Positions 7,129-15,388 of a stretch of DNA of 64,000 nucleotides are shown in pieces. The stretch is from JAILLW01 sp045640525. Lineage in GTDB: Bacteria; Bacillota; Clostridia; Lachnospirales; Lachnospiraceae. Position numbers and translations under genes: made by a program. The notes beneath the pieces were generated by a model. It was not told the origin of the DNA. It did no database searches and worked only from the letters and a program-made list of their open reading frames with translations. The stretch's first letter is position 1. Every line of letters starts with the position of its first letter. Location: contig JAZUFE010000042.1 in assembly GCA_045640525.1 (NCBI GenBank), positions 1-64,000 on the forward strand. The letters run 5' to 3'.

Positions 7129-7675
7129 ACCGAAGGTATTTGGCCAAGAAAGGATAAACATCACAATAACAACCACCTGTAAAGGCCCGGCTAAACAAGA
7201 GGCAGCAGGATATTTTCTCATAGAACACGTTAAACCAAATGGAGAGCCGGAAACAAAAGACGGATTTCTTTACCGGGAATCAATCACAGGAAAGACATTA
7301 ACACTTCAATTATTGACCAATGCCTTATATATCCTCAGTAAAACGGAAGATACATACAACACTATTGAGGTGCATTTAGAGGATGAATACGTAGAGAGTG
7401 CTTTTTCAAATCAATGGATAGCCAAGTGGAAGGAGCAGAATTGGAGTAATTCCAAGGGTAATCCTGTAGCAGATAGTGATATTTGGCAGCAGGTATACGA
7501 AAAGATGGACACCTTATCGGAAAGATTCATAGTAAGCACTTCAAAAAGTAGCTATTCAAATCTATTAAAAAGTTGGTCAGAAGATAAGCTCAAAATCGAG
7601 CAGAGATTGAAGCAATATCACGAAAATCAAGAAAAGGAGAGTAAAAATGTTAATTCAGAAGCAGGGGTTATGTAA
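7112..7675 (+). CDS. RNase H-like protein next to Rep
   Basis: 187 aa from GTG 7112 (GTG 7121 is an alternative better spaced from AAAGGGGG). The middle reads like the second half of an RNase HI fold: a strand ending LEDEYVESAF, then WIAKWKEQNW, GNPVADSDIWQ and a helix with VYEKMDTL. This matches the order in RNase HI where the Asp of DSEYV helps bind metal, the basic WKxxxW segment forms the handle, and KNKDLW follows. The other catalytic acids are not obvious. It overlaps the rep stop, so the two were expressed together; it may remove RNA primers or act in element replication. The assignment rests on motif order only. Confidence 0.55.
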   Translation: MEVVDRPKVFGQERINITITTTCKGPAKQEAAGYFLIEHVKPNGEPETKDGFLYRESITGKTLTLQLLTNALYILSKTEDTYNTIEVHLEDEYVESAFSNQWIAKWKEQNWSNSKGNPVADSDIWQQVYEKMDTLSERFIVSTSKSSYSNLLKSWSEDKLKIEQRLKQYHENQEKESKNVNSEAGVM

Positions 7676-7694
7676 GTACTGCAACACGAAATGA
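7647..7694 (+). pseudogene. 15-codon stub of a deleted element gene
   Basis: A well-formed start (AAGGAG at 7634-7639, 7 nt before ATG 7647) begins a peptide MLIQKQGLCKYCN that stops after 15 codons. The CxxC hints at a zinc-ribbon-like start. The neighbouring frame immediately afterwards belongs to the polyvalent protein, so a deletion probably removed the rest of this gene together with the 5' part of its neighbour. Confidence 0.5.
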
Positions 7695-9975
7695 TAGAGG
7701 AAATATCAATCAAAAACTCCATGTTGTTGATGCGGAAATTGTACCAACAAAAAAAGAGCCTTACTATACGGCGAGAGTTACTAAAAATAGTAACGCACAA
7801 ATCCAAGAAAAGGCTCTTAATTTAAGAGATATTTTAAATCAATTGGCAGCAGGTGTCAATATATATGAGGATAACAGTACCGAGAAAATAAATTATTCTA
7901 TAGATATTGATGAATCCGGATTCTATCAGTTTAATAATGCTGCACTAAATGAAGAGGAAAGCACCAAAGTATTTTATCAGCAGGAAGCCGGAAAAGGAGA
8001 TCCTTATATCTACATAAGAAATGCAAAGTATGTACAAAATGACACATGGAAAGCACTTGCAGAGATTATGTACGATGATAAGAATAAATGGTCTTATCTA
8101 AAGGGAGAAGCTACAAAAGAGACAAGTAGCAGAGGATATGGAATAGATAACTACTTCACTTCTGATATATTATCTTACTTATCCGGAGATAAGGTAGCTA
8201 AAGACAATCATATAGAGAAAGAAATTCACGTAGAAGATGCTGAAAGGGAATTCGGCACAACAACAAGTTTTGATAAAGCCGGATACTTAGATACCAATGG
8301 TAACTTATTGGATTTTTCAGACGGACAAGGATACAGAGTGCGTGATCACAGAGAAATTGATCAGGTCTTAGATCTTCCGGAAGATGCAGATTATTCAGAC
8401 GGCCTTATTCAGTTTATGAATGAAGGAAATATTCGTATGCAATCATACGGAATAGATATATCTGTAGCACCAAATGATAAGCAGATAGGAATGCTTAGAA
8501 AGTTCTTTAGAAAACTAAATGGAGAAGTAACAGTAGATTTTTCTAAAGAAAACGGAGACACAGCCGGAAGTACAGAATATATTGAAGGAACAAGTTCGGA
8601 TAGGATTATTGGGGATATAAACAATTACTTTAAGACAGGAGAAGTACCAAGAGGTAATTCAGATTCAGTATTGGCTTTCCATTATTCTATCGACACGGAT
8701 TCCGAAGGAAGAGAATTAAGTGAAGGACAGAAGGAATACTTCAAAGATAGCAAAATACTTGATGAAGAAGGAAAACTTCTTGTAGTGTATCATGGTACAA
8801 CAGAAGATTTCACAATATTTGATCCGACTAAAACTAGATCTAATATGGATATACAAGGTATGTTCTTTAGTCCTTGGGATATAGATGCACAGGGATATGG
8901 TGGAAAAATAGGAGAATACTATCTTAACATTACTAATCCGGCTAGTGAATCAGAAGGCTACAAAGCATTAAATAAATTTAAAGGACAAAATGAAGCAGGC
9001 AAGAAAGCTAGAGAATATCTTATTTCAAAAGGTTATGATGGAGTAAATAACGGAAATGAAGAGTATATAGCATTCTATCCAAATCAGATTAAGAATGTAG
9101 ACAATGAGAACCCTACAGATGATGTAGATATAAGGTATGCACTTGATATTGATGATGCTTTCCTTGATATGCTCAACTATGAAAGTGATGATGTATGGAC
9201 AGAAACTAAAGAAGATTTAGGATCTATCCTTGAAAAAGGCATTGAGGCACTTAAAGGAACAGAAGTAGACACGAAGGCAATTAAAGGAATAGCTTCTAAT
9301 ATAAAGAGTGAGTACGGAAGCAATATAGGTCTTAACAAGTTTACGGATATGTTAGAGCAGGCATTCGCATATATGCAGCTCAATGATTACGTAGATTACA
9401 ATGATATGATCAGTATTTTCAAAGAAATTGCTACACCTGTAATAGAGCAGGCTACCACATTGGAAGGAAAAGAGGCTTATGATGAAGTTGTAAACAGAAT
9501 CAACGGATATAAGTTCAGACTTACTCCCAATCAGATGGCAGAAGTAAGACATACTTTTGGATCATATAACGATTACAGAAAAGCATTATCATCAATCAAT
9601 ATTTCTAACGCAGGAAATTATGATCTTGATGAATTGTGGAGTAGTTTGGTAGATGCATCCGGTGGATTGTTGGATATTGATACCAATGAAGGAGATCAGC
9701 CTTTAGCATTGTATGATCTTCTGACATCATTAAAACCGGCACCGGTTAACAATTTTAATGGCAATGCAGATGAAGTAGCAAAGAATCTTGCAATTAGAAT
9801 AATTGGAGATTACTTCGATATGCAGGCCAACGCAAAAGCCAAAGAAACAGCAAGACAGTTTAAGGAAAGAAACGTACAGTATGTTGCTAAGATTAGAGAC
9901 AGATATAAGCAGAAATTGGCAGAGGCAAGAGAATCTGTATATTTACGATTTTACAGACGATCTTCCCGGAAATAG
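7654..9975 (+). pseudogene. Polyvalent protein fragment with ADP-ribosyltransferase-like domain
   Basis: The frame is open from 7654, but no ribosome site supports a start; the first usable codon is a TTG at 7843, deep in conserved sequence. One segment (about 8270-8520: DHREID, IQFMNEGNIRMQ, VAPNDKQ) recurs in large phage polyvalent proteins. About 8710-9160 matches the ART-like domain of such proteins: VVYHGTTEDF, GMFFSPWDIDAQGYGG, YYLNITNPA and the end NPTDDVDIRYALD. The C-terminal part is helical and ends abruptly in an out-of-frame junction near 9945. Such proteins are large, injected or early-acting modules of phages and conjugative elements; this one has lost both ends. Confidence 0.75.
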
Positions 9976-10076
9976 ATTATGCACAGTATTATATCTGTTT
10001 TGTCGGAGTGTTTGGATGTCCGGAGATACTAGGATGCGTTATTATCAAGTGTTTTAACATTAAAAAAGGAGAGTAG
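9945..10076 (+). pseudogene. C-terminal fragment of an element gene
   Basis: About 43 codons in a frame different from the polyvalent protein end at TAG 10074-10076, three bases before the holin gene. The tail is hydrophobic (YYICFVGVFG, then CVIIKCFN) and ends with KKGE, whose codons also form the holin ribosome site. It has no start. It is best read as the surviving 3' end of a gene removed by the deletion near 9945. Confidence 0.5.
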
Positions 10077-10078
10077 TC

Positions 10079-10408
10079 ATGACAATTACATTATTTATCA
10101 CAATATTAACAGGATGTTCAGTAGTCACAGCTTTGATTACAGAAGCAATCAAGAAGGCTTATGCCAATGCCGGTAAGAATTACAGCTCAAATATCATAGC
10201 ATTGATTGATGCCATTGTAGTTGGATGCGGTGGCACTTCTGTATGCTATATGCTTATGGGTATTGAGTGGACAGTAAACAACGTAATATGTATGTTGCTT
10301 ATGGGAATTGTAGTATGGGCAGGAGCTACATTAGGATTCGATAAGGTAAAGCAGACAATCGAGCAGATTATGAAGATTGAGGAATCCAAAAATGAAGAAA
10401 AGAATTAA
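10079..10408 (+). CDS. Phage holin
   Basis: 109 aa with three hydrophobic segments (about residues 5-20, 38-62 and 66-82) separated by short polar turns, and a charged C-terminal tail (KVKQTIEQIMK, ending EESKNEEKN). This plan matches small phage holins, which form membrane lesions to release the endolysin. AAGGAG lies 7 nt before ATG 10079. It is followed by a 35-aa membrane protein and a peptidoglycan hydrolase with overlapping ends, a typical lysis cassette. Confidence 0.8.
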   Translation: MTITLFITILTGCSVVTALITEAIKKAYANAGKNYSSNIIALIDAIVVGCGGTSVCYMLMGIEWTVNNVICMLLMGIVVWAGATLGFDKVKQTIEQIMKIEESKNEEKN

Positions 10409-10499
10409 GGTAACAGTAGTTATTATGGCAATAGCCATAGTAACAGCATCAGTAATATCAACAGTAAGAAGATTAAAAGAGGAATTGTATTATGGGTAG
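10392..10499 (+). CDS. Small single-pass membrane protein in lysis cassette
   Basis: 35 aa, starting MKKRIKVTVV and ending RRLKEELYYG: a basic N-terminus, one hydrophobic helix (about residues 6-24) and a charged tail. The ATG overlaps the end of the holin gene by 17 bp, and its stop (10497-10499) overlaps the endolysin start by 8 bp, so the three genes are tightly coupled. The position between holin and endolysin suggests an accessory lysis role such as an antiholin or second holin; this is inferred from context. Confidence 0.6.
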   Translation: MKKRIKVTVVIMAIAIVTASVISTVRRLKEELYYG

Positions 10500-11130
10500 A
10501 GAAAAAGTAGTAGCAATAATGAGATCTTGGTTAAATGCCAAGAAGGGTGGAACAATTCATAAGCACATAATAGATATGTACAATACAATCAAGCCGATTC
10601 CATCCGGCTATAAAATGACATATCAAGCTAATTGGTGTGCTGCTACAATATCCGCAGCATATAAAGAGGCAGGATATGACAGTATATTTCCTTCTGAATG
10701 TTCTTGTAGCAGAATGATTAAGAAAGCCAAAGATATGGGAATATGGATTGAGAATGATGCTTACAAGCCAATGCCGGGGGATGGAGTAATCTATGATTGG
10801 GATGATAATGGCAAAGGAGATTGCACAGGGGCACCGGAACATATCGGAATGGTAGTTAGTGTAGATGGAGCATCATTTAAAGTAATCGAAGGAAACAAAG
10901 GGAAACCAAGTGCTGTAGGAATCCGCACAATGAATATTAACGGAAGATACATAAGAGGCTTCGTAGTTCCTAAGTTTCCGGAAGATAAAAAGAAGAAAAC
11001 TAATGACCAAATTGCCAAAGAGGTATATAATGGCTTGTGGGGAAACGGACAGAAGAGAAAAGATGCACTAAAGGAAGCAGGATATGATCCGGAAGAGATA
11101 CAGAAACTTGTAAATAAGATGGTATTGTAA
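10492..11130 (+). CDS. Endolysin: CHAP/NlpC-like peptidoglycan hydrolase with CW_7 repeat
   Basis: 212 aa. The N-terminal domain (about 1-165) has a cysteine-peptidase plan: Cys in NWCAATISAAY, then a PGDGVIYDW strand and a His in PEHIGMVVS, the usual Cys-His arrangement of amidases and endopeptidases that cut peptidoglycan stems. The C-terminal about 40 residues (NDQIAKEVYNGLWGNG, RKDALKEAGYD, IQKLVN) are a clear CW_7 cell-wall-binding repeat, as in pneumococcal phage Cpl-7 lysozyme. There is no signal peptide, consistent with release through the holin. It is the last gene of the element, 70 bp before attR. Confidence 0.85.
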   Translation: MGREKVVAIMRSWLNAKKGGTIHKHIIDMYNTIKPIPSGYKMTYQANWCAATISAAYKEAGYDSIFPSECSCSRMIKKAKDMGIWIENDAYKPMPGDGVIYDWDDNGKGDCTGAPEHIGMVVSVDGASFKVIEGNKGKPSAVGIRTMNINGRYIRGFVVPKFPEDKKKKTNDQIAKEVYNGLWGNGQKRKDALKEAGYDPEEIQKLVNKMVL

Positions 11131-11133
11131 AAT

Positions 11134-11159
11134 TTACCACGAATTTACCACAAAATTTG
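11134..11159 (+). other. Right arm-type integrase site
   Basis: Same 26-bp sequence as 5819-5844 with one difference and in the same orientation, lying between the endolysin stop and attR. The pair marks both arms of the recombination site. Confidence 0.7.
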
Positions 11160-11199
11160 TAAAATGCTGATTTTTCAATAAAAAATCGAAGTTACCTAG

Positions 11200-11227
11200 A
11201 GGTTCAAGTCCTGTCACCCGCAGTATT
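11200..11227 (+). other. attR core (28 bp)
   Basis: Exact copy of 5664-5691 (T-arm to just past the tRNA-Leu 3' end), here without the 5' part of the tRNA. It marks the right end of the integrated element. Confidence 0.92.
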
Positions 11228-11300
11228 ATTGAAGATTTCCCGGGACATTACAATATGTCGGCTTGCGGAAATGATTAATAATTATGAGAGGGAAATTGTA

Positions 11301-12089
11301 ATGAAAAAATTAAAAAGTGCCTTCATTATCGTACTGGTGATTGCAGTATTACTGGTAGCGTATATTGTACTCAATGCGGTCGGCATTATCAATTTTGGCG
11401 GTGCCAAAGGAGCCGGCAGAGCTGAGGGAACGGGTTTTGATTCACCTGAAAAATGTGTCGAAGCTTACATGGAATATTTCAAAAACGGTGATTACAACGG
11501 TATGTTAAGCTGCTATGCTATAGAGACAGCTGTTGATAATTTTGATATGGAAGGATATGTCGAAAGATTGCAGTGCATTACTCCGACGCTCAATTTAGTG
11601 CTGGCTGATGATGATTTTTCCAAAAGCATGAGTGCCGAACAGCTCAGATACAGAGTGTTTACGTCGATTCGAAGTGCTTCGTGGTATCTTGCAAATTGTA
11701 ACTTCTTAGTAGATGGATTGCCTGTTGCACTTGAGTCGGAAGGGAATGCAAAAGATTTGATAGAAGACTTCTTGCCGTCTGATATTCAAAGCAGGCTTGC
11801 CCAGATTGAGTACAACGAAATTCTTGATGAGAGTGATGAAATAGTAGAAAGATGCTTGACGGAACAGCTCAAAGAAAATGCCAAAGAGCAGAGCGCGTAC
11901 TTCGGAAGCGATGATTATGAACCGATTGCCATTGATTTTTCGGTGGGCAAGGATGATTACTATCTTTTCTTGGATATGCTTGAGTATGATTCGAAATGGT
12001 ATATCAGTCCCAATTCTTCATTCCTTTCCAGCGTTTACGGAATTCCGCTAACACAAGGCAGTGTGGTTTCTCAAGCTGATATTGATTAA
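11301..12089 (+). CDS. Membrane-anchored hypothetical protein
   Basis: 262 aa from ATG 11301; GAGAGGG about 10 nt upstream supports this start over an upstream in-frame TTG that lies next to attR. One N-terminal transmembrane helix (about residues 7-30) is followed by an extracellular domain. The stretch SPEKCVEAYMEYFKNGDYNG resembles the start of small NTF2-like or DUF4878-type domains, in which a helix precedes a curved sheet. No catalytic motif is visible. It is the first chromosomal gene after the integrated element and is followed by a hairpin terminator. Confidence 0.7.
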   Translation: MKKLKSAFIIVLVIAVLLVAYIVLNAVGIINFGGAKGAGRAEGTGFDSPEKCVEAYMEYFKNGDYNGMLSCYAIETAVDNFDMEGYVERLQCITPTLNLVLADDDFSKSMSAEQLRYRVFTSIRSASWYLANCNFLVDGLPVALESEGNAKDLIEDFLPSDIQSRLAQIEYNEILDESDEIVERCLTEQLKENAKEQSAYFGSDDYEPIAIDFSVGKDDYYLFLDMLEYDSKWYISPNSSFLSSVYGIPLTQGSVVSQADID

Positions 12090-12104
12090 TAACAGATAAT
12101 TTTT

Positions 12105-12130
12105 AAGCCCGATGCATCGCATCGGGCTTT
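12105..12130 (+). terminator. Hairpin terminator
   Basis: AAGCCCGATGC pairs perfectly with GCATCGGGCTT around a 4-nt loop, followed by a short T-rich run. It separates the rightward hypothetical gene from the end of the leftward helicase gene. Confidence 0.75.
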
Positions 12131-12215
12131 GTTGGTTGTGCGGCCGGCGGCACATGTTTCGATTAACACATCATGAATCAATTTCCAAATGTCATAGGTT
12201 GCTTTTTTATAACCG

Positions 12216-15200
12216 TTATCTGGCAGTACGGAAGATGTAATCGATACATGTTGTGTTCTCAAAACGTATGTACGGACCGTATGTCGGGATGTCGCAGGCC
12301 AAAACCTTAATACCGCCGGGAACCATAATCTGATATCCCTTGTTGGACATAATAAGCGCAGGCCGTTCGGCCTTCTCGTTGTTTGCATTTGAGAAAGATA
12401 CATACTTGGCACTGCCTGTTATATCCTTCCAAATAGAATCGGACACTCCGCGTGCTGATAGGATTTCCCGCTTCGACCAGGCGAAGTAATCCCAGAAAAT
12501 GTTTTGCCGATCGTTATACTGCCTTGTGGTTGTGGAATTCTCGCTCACCAAAGGCGAACCGTCCGAGGCAAAGAAAGTGATGGCTCCGGTCGGTTTATCA
12601 ATGCTGATTTTTAGCTTATCCATTTTGATTTCAACTAAAGTACGGCTTTCGGAACAATTCCACTTTAGATTCTCGGTCGTTTCTATTTCGGGAGGGAGAA
12701 TCTTTGGCCTTTCCGGCAATGTCTTATAAAAATATACTCGGGCGGTATCCTCACGAAGAGGAATTATTCTTAGGTTTCCGTATGGCATTGTGATATCAAC
12801 TTTGCGCTTGTCGACATTGACCCATTTGACGGAAGTGTCAAGTCTGCCGTGCCCTAAAGGTGCGAGCGAATTGCCTTCCGGCATACTGTCAAATTCAGCC
12901 GGTGATTTAACAGCCACGGCTTTCAAACTGCCGTTAGCGCCAATCATAGTTTTCGAATTGCCGTTAAGACCGGCTACGGCTTTCAAACTGCCGCTGACAC
13001 CGGGTACAGCGTTTGGTATACCATTGACGCCCACATTTTTCACAGCCGCTTTGACTGTTTTTGAACCGTTGCCCCAAACCGCGTTTACAGGGGGCTTGGA
13101 ATCGGTGGGAGGCTTGTTGACAACAATTCTTCGCGGACCGTATTTTTCACGCTCTTGCATGAATATATCACCAAGTGCAGCCTGTTCTTTGGCAATGGTT
13201 TCTTTGGTCTTAAACTCTTCTTCGAAAACTCTCGGTTCAAGGTGATAATCATCCTCGATGTATTTAATGTTCTTCCGGTCTTGCGGAATCGGATCCTTGA
13301 TAAGCCCGGTTAATTGCCCGGTATAGAACACCGTCAGTTCATGAAGCGCACGGGTTGCTGCAACATAGAGGAGCTTGGCGTAACTGTCCTCTTTGGGATA
13401 GGCCTTATCTGAAGCGTTCAGAATTATTACGGCATCAAACTCAAGACCTTTGGCCAACTCGATAGGAAGAATGACGGTCGAATTGCCGAAGTCAGTATTG
13501 CTTTCATCAAACATTTTGACGTCGATGGAAGCGGATAATTCGTGACAGTATTTTTGGGCCTCTGCTATATCTTTGCATATTATGGCGATGGTTTCATAAT
13601 CCTTGGACTTATATTGTTTGACGGTATTTACTACGTTCTCAACCAAAACTTTGGAAGAAGCGCAGTGGCTGACTTTAACCTCATCTCCGTGACGAATGAT
13701 TGGTTCTACGGGATACATGGGGAGAGTTCCGCGTTTTAGGATGTCCGTTGCAAAGGTTGAAACCTCGATGGTGTTACGATAACTTTTCCTGAGCAGACCA
13801 AAATAGTCGTATCTGTCGGGAAGCATAAGCTTCTTGAGTTCTTCCCAATCTCCAAGACCGGAACGGAAATTAATGTTCTGGGAAACATCCCCCATTATGG
13901 TGAAGGTACATTTGCTCATACAGTATTTCAAGCTATGATAAACCATCATTCCGAAATCCTGAGCTTCGTCGATGACAACATGACTTGCTTCCTGTATTAC
14001 CTGTGTTTCCTTAAGCCTTTTATAAAGATATGCAAGTCCGACCAAATCATATAAGTCGGGATTGCTCTTACTATATTCCAAATCAGGGTATTCAATTCTC
14101 ATTTGACTTATAAAATCGTCATACAGATCAAAAACAGAGTTTTTCCACATATATTTAAAGAAATAGTTTTTGAAGTGCGCCGATATTTTCTTCCGAGTCT
14201 CGGCATTGTATGAGAAATTCTTTCCAAACAGTTCCGTCTCAAGCTTGGAATCCAATATATCATTGAGATATTCAACTTTTCGTAGGAGTGTCCACTCAGG
14301 GTATTTGTTTAGAGCATCTTTGACTTCGGATGCAGTCATGAGAACACGATTGTTGCTTTCGATGATTATATCTTTATCCGAAAACAGCTTGGTTTCAATA
14401 TCCTCTGCGAACTTCTTGATTTTCATAAACCAATCGGAGGTACTTTTGGTGATGACACTACTGTCGGATTTGTCGAGAATGCGTATTTGCTGTTTGGTCG
14501 GATTCCAATCTTCATATAAGAGTCTGACAAACAGATCAGCCATGGTCATCTGCGGTACTTCATAGACATCCAAATCCGGAAGAACTCCGGTAATGTAATT
14601 AAGAAGAACCTTGTTACTGCCTATTATGTAGAAACCGTCAGGCTTGAACTCCGCCTCGTAATTATAAAGAATATAGGAAATTCTGTGCATGGCTACCGTG
14701 GTTTTGCCGGAGCCGGCACTTCCTTGAATCAGTACGTTATGGTGAGGATTCTTTCGAATGACACGATTTTGCTCATCCTGGATAGTTGCTATGATTTCGC
14801 TAAGTACATTACGCTTGCTTTTGGAAAGATATTTGGTTAAGAGTTCATCATTTGCGACAACTTCGGAATCGTAGTAATCAATGAGCTTGTTGCTGTCGAT
14901 TTCGTAAGTACGTTTACGCTTCAAATCGACATGGTAAATGCCTTCATTGGGAACTTTGTACTCGCAGTTCCCCAATCCTTGATCGTAATAAACAGAGCAT
15001 ACCGGAGCACGCCAGTCAATGACCTCGGGATGTGCCGCATTTTCACCTATGGTAGTCTTACCTATATAGAAGGTGTCTTTACGATTATCGTTATTGTCGA
15101 TAATGTCAATACGACCGAAATAGGGTTTGCGTCCGGCTCTTTGGGCTCTTAGAAGATCCTGTCGGAAATTGCGGTACCTTGCATCCGTGTAGAACCATTG

Positions 15201-15383
15201 TGCCAGCCCTTCTTTGTCATCTAAATCATAGACTTCGGACAAATCCTGCAAATCTTCCTGCGCCTTTTTGATATTACCTTTAACTTTTTCGATTTGAGCA
15301 GCGGCGAGTTCGGTTATTCTTATCAGCTTGGCCTCTTCGTCAGCTCTTTCGATTCCGTAAAATTCGTTTTTGGTGTTATTCAT
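12216..15383 (-). CDS. HelD-like superfamily 1 helicase with C-terminal domain resembling GH31 N-terminal domain
   Basis: 1055 aa. Residues 1-745 are a HelD/UvrD-type protein: coiled N-terminal arm (about 15-50), Walker A GSAGSGKT (221-228), Walker B VIDEAQD (470-476), MGDVSQN (497-503) and LYVAATRAL (672-680). HelD proteins strip stalled RNA polymerase from DNA. Residues about 765-830 are a repetitive Gly/Ala/Asn/Lys linker with NGSLKAVA twice. Residues about 855-1055 do not look like a helicase: LKISIDKPTGAITFFASDG, then PALIMSNKGYQIMVPGG and a final CIDYIF, the order found in the mutarotase-like N-terminal domain of GH31 alpha-glucosidases. One continuous frame encodes all parts. The gene starts 5 bp after the DMT transporter stop. 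Confidence 0.85.
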   Translation of the reverse strand: MNNTKNEFYGIERADEEAKLIRITELAAAQIEKVKGNIKKAQEDLQDLSEVYDLDDKEGLAQWFYTDARYRNFRQDLLRAQRAGRKPYFGRIDIIDNNDNRKDTFYIGKTTIGENAAHPEVIDWRAPVCSVYYDQGLGNCEYKVPNEGIYHVDLKRKRTYEIDSNKLIDYYDSEVVANDELLTKYLSKSKRNVLSEIIATIQDEQNRVIRKNPHHNVLIQGSAGSGKTTVAMHRISYILYNYEAEFKPDGFYIIGSNKVLLNYITGVLPDLDVYEVPQMTMADLFVRLLYEDWNPTKQQIRILDKSDSSVITKSTSDWFMKIKKFAEDIETKLFSDKDIIIESNNRVLMTASEVKDALNKYPEWTLLRKVEYLNDILDSKLETELFGKNFSYNAETRKKISAHFKNYFFKYMWKNSVFDLYDDFISQMRIEYPDLEYSKSNPDLYDLVGLAYLYKRLKETQVIQEASHVVIDEAQDFGMMVYHSLKYCMSKCTFTIMGDVSQNINFRSGLGDWEELKKLMLPDRYDYFGLLRKSYRNTIEVSTFATDILKRGTLPMYPVEPIIRHGDEVKVSHCASSKVLVENVVNTVKQYKSKDYETIAIICKDIAEAQKYCHELSASIDVKMFDESNTDFGNSTVILPIELAKGLEFDAVIILNASDKAYPKEDSYAKLLYVAATRALHELTVFYTGQLTGLIKDPIPQDRKNIKYIEDDYHLEPRVFEEEFKTKETIAKEQAALGDIFMQEREKYGPRRIVVNKPPTDSKPPVNAVWGNGSKTVKAAVKNVGVNGIPNAVPGVSGSLKAVAGLNGNSKTMIGANGSLKAVAVKSPAEFDSMPEGNSLAPLGHGRLDTSVKWVNVDKRKVDITMPYGNLRIIPLREDTARVYFYKTLPERPKILPPEIETTENLKWNCSESRTLVEIKMDKLKISIDKPTGAITFFASDGSPLVSENSTTTRQYNDRQNIFWDYFAWSKREILSARGVSDSIWKDITGSAKYVSFSNANNEKAERPALIMSNKGYQIMVPGGIKVLACDIPTYGPYIRFENTTCIDYIFRTAR

Positions 15384-15388
15384 ATTGA

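Larger units (their letters stand above)
5692..11227. mobile_element. Degraded 5.5-kb phage-like element integrated in tRNA-Leu
   Basis: The element is bounded by exact 28-bp att repeats (5664-5691 and 11200-11227) and carries matching arm-type sites near both ends. Its content, left to right, is: terminator, truncated tyrosine integrase (minus), truncated HUH Rep, RNase H-like protein, a 15-codon gene stub, a broken polyvalent protein with ADP-ribosyltransferase domain, a C-terminal gene fragment, holin, a 35-aa membrane protein and endolysin. Capsid, tail and packaging genes are missing. At least three internal deletions explain the breaks, so it is probably unable to excise on its own. Confidence 0.9.

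Noticed and set aside
7843..9975. TTG 7843 as a genuine start of an intact 710-aa protein
   Set aside because: The frame and coding character continue upstream to 7654 and no ribosome site precedes the TTG; treated as a truncated gene.
12216..15383. Two adjacent genes rather than one fusion
   Set aside because: No stop, start or ribosome site lies in the linker region; the frame is continuous through the repetitive linker.
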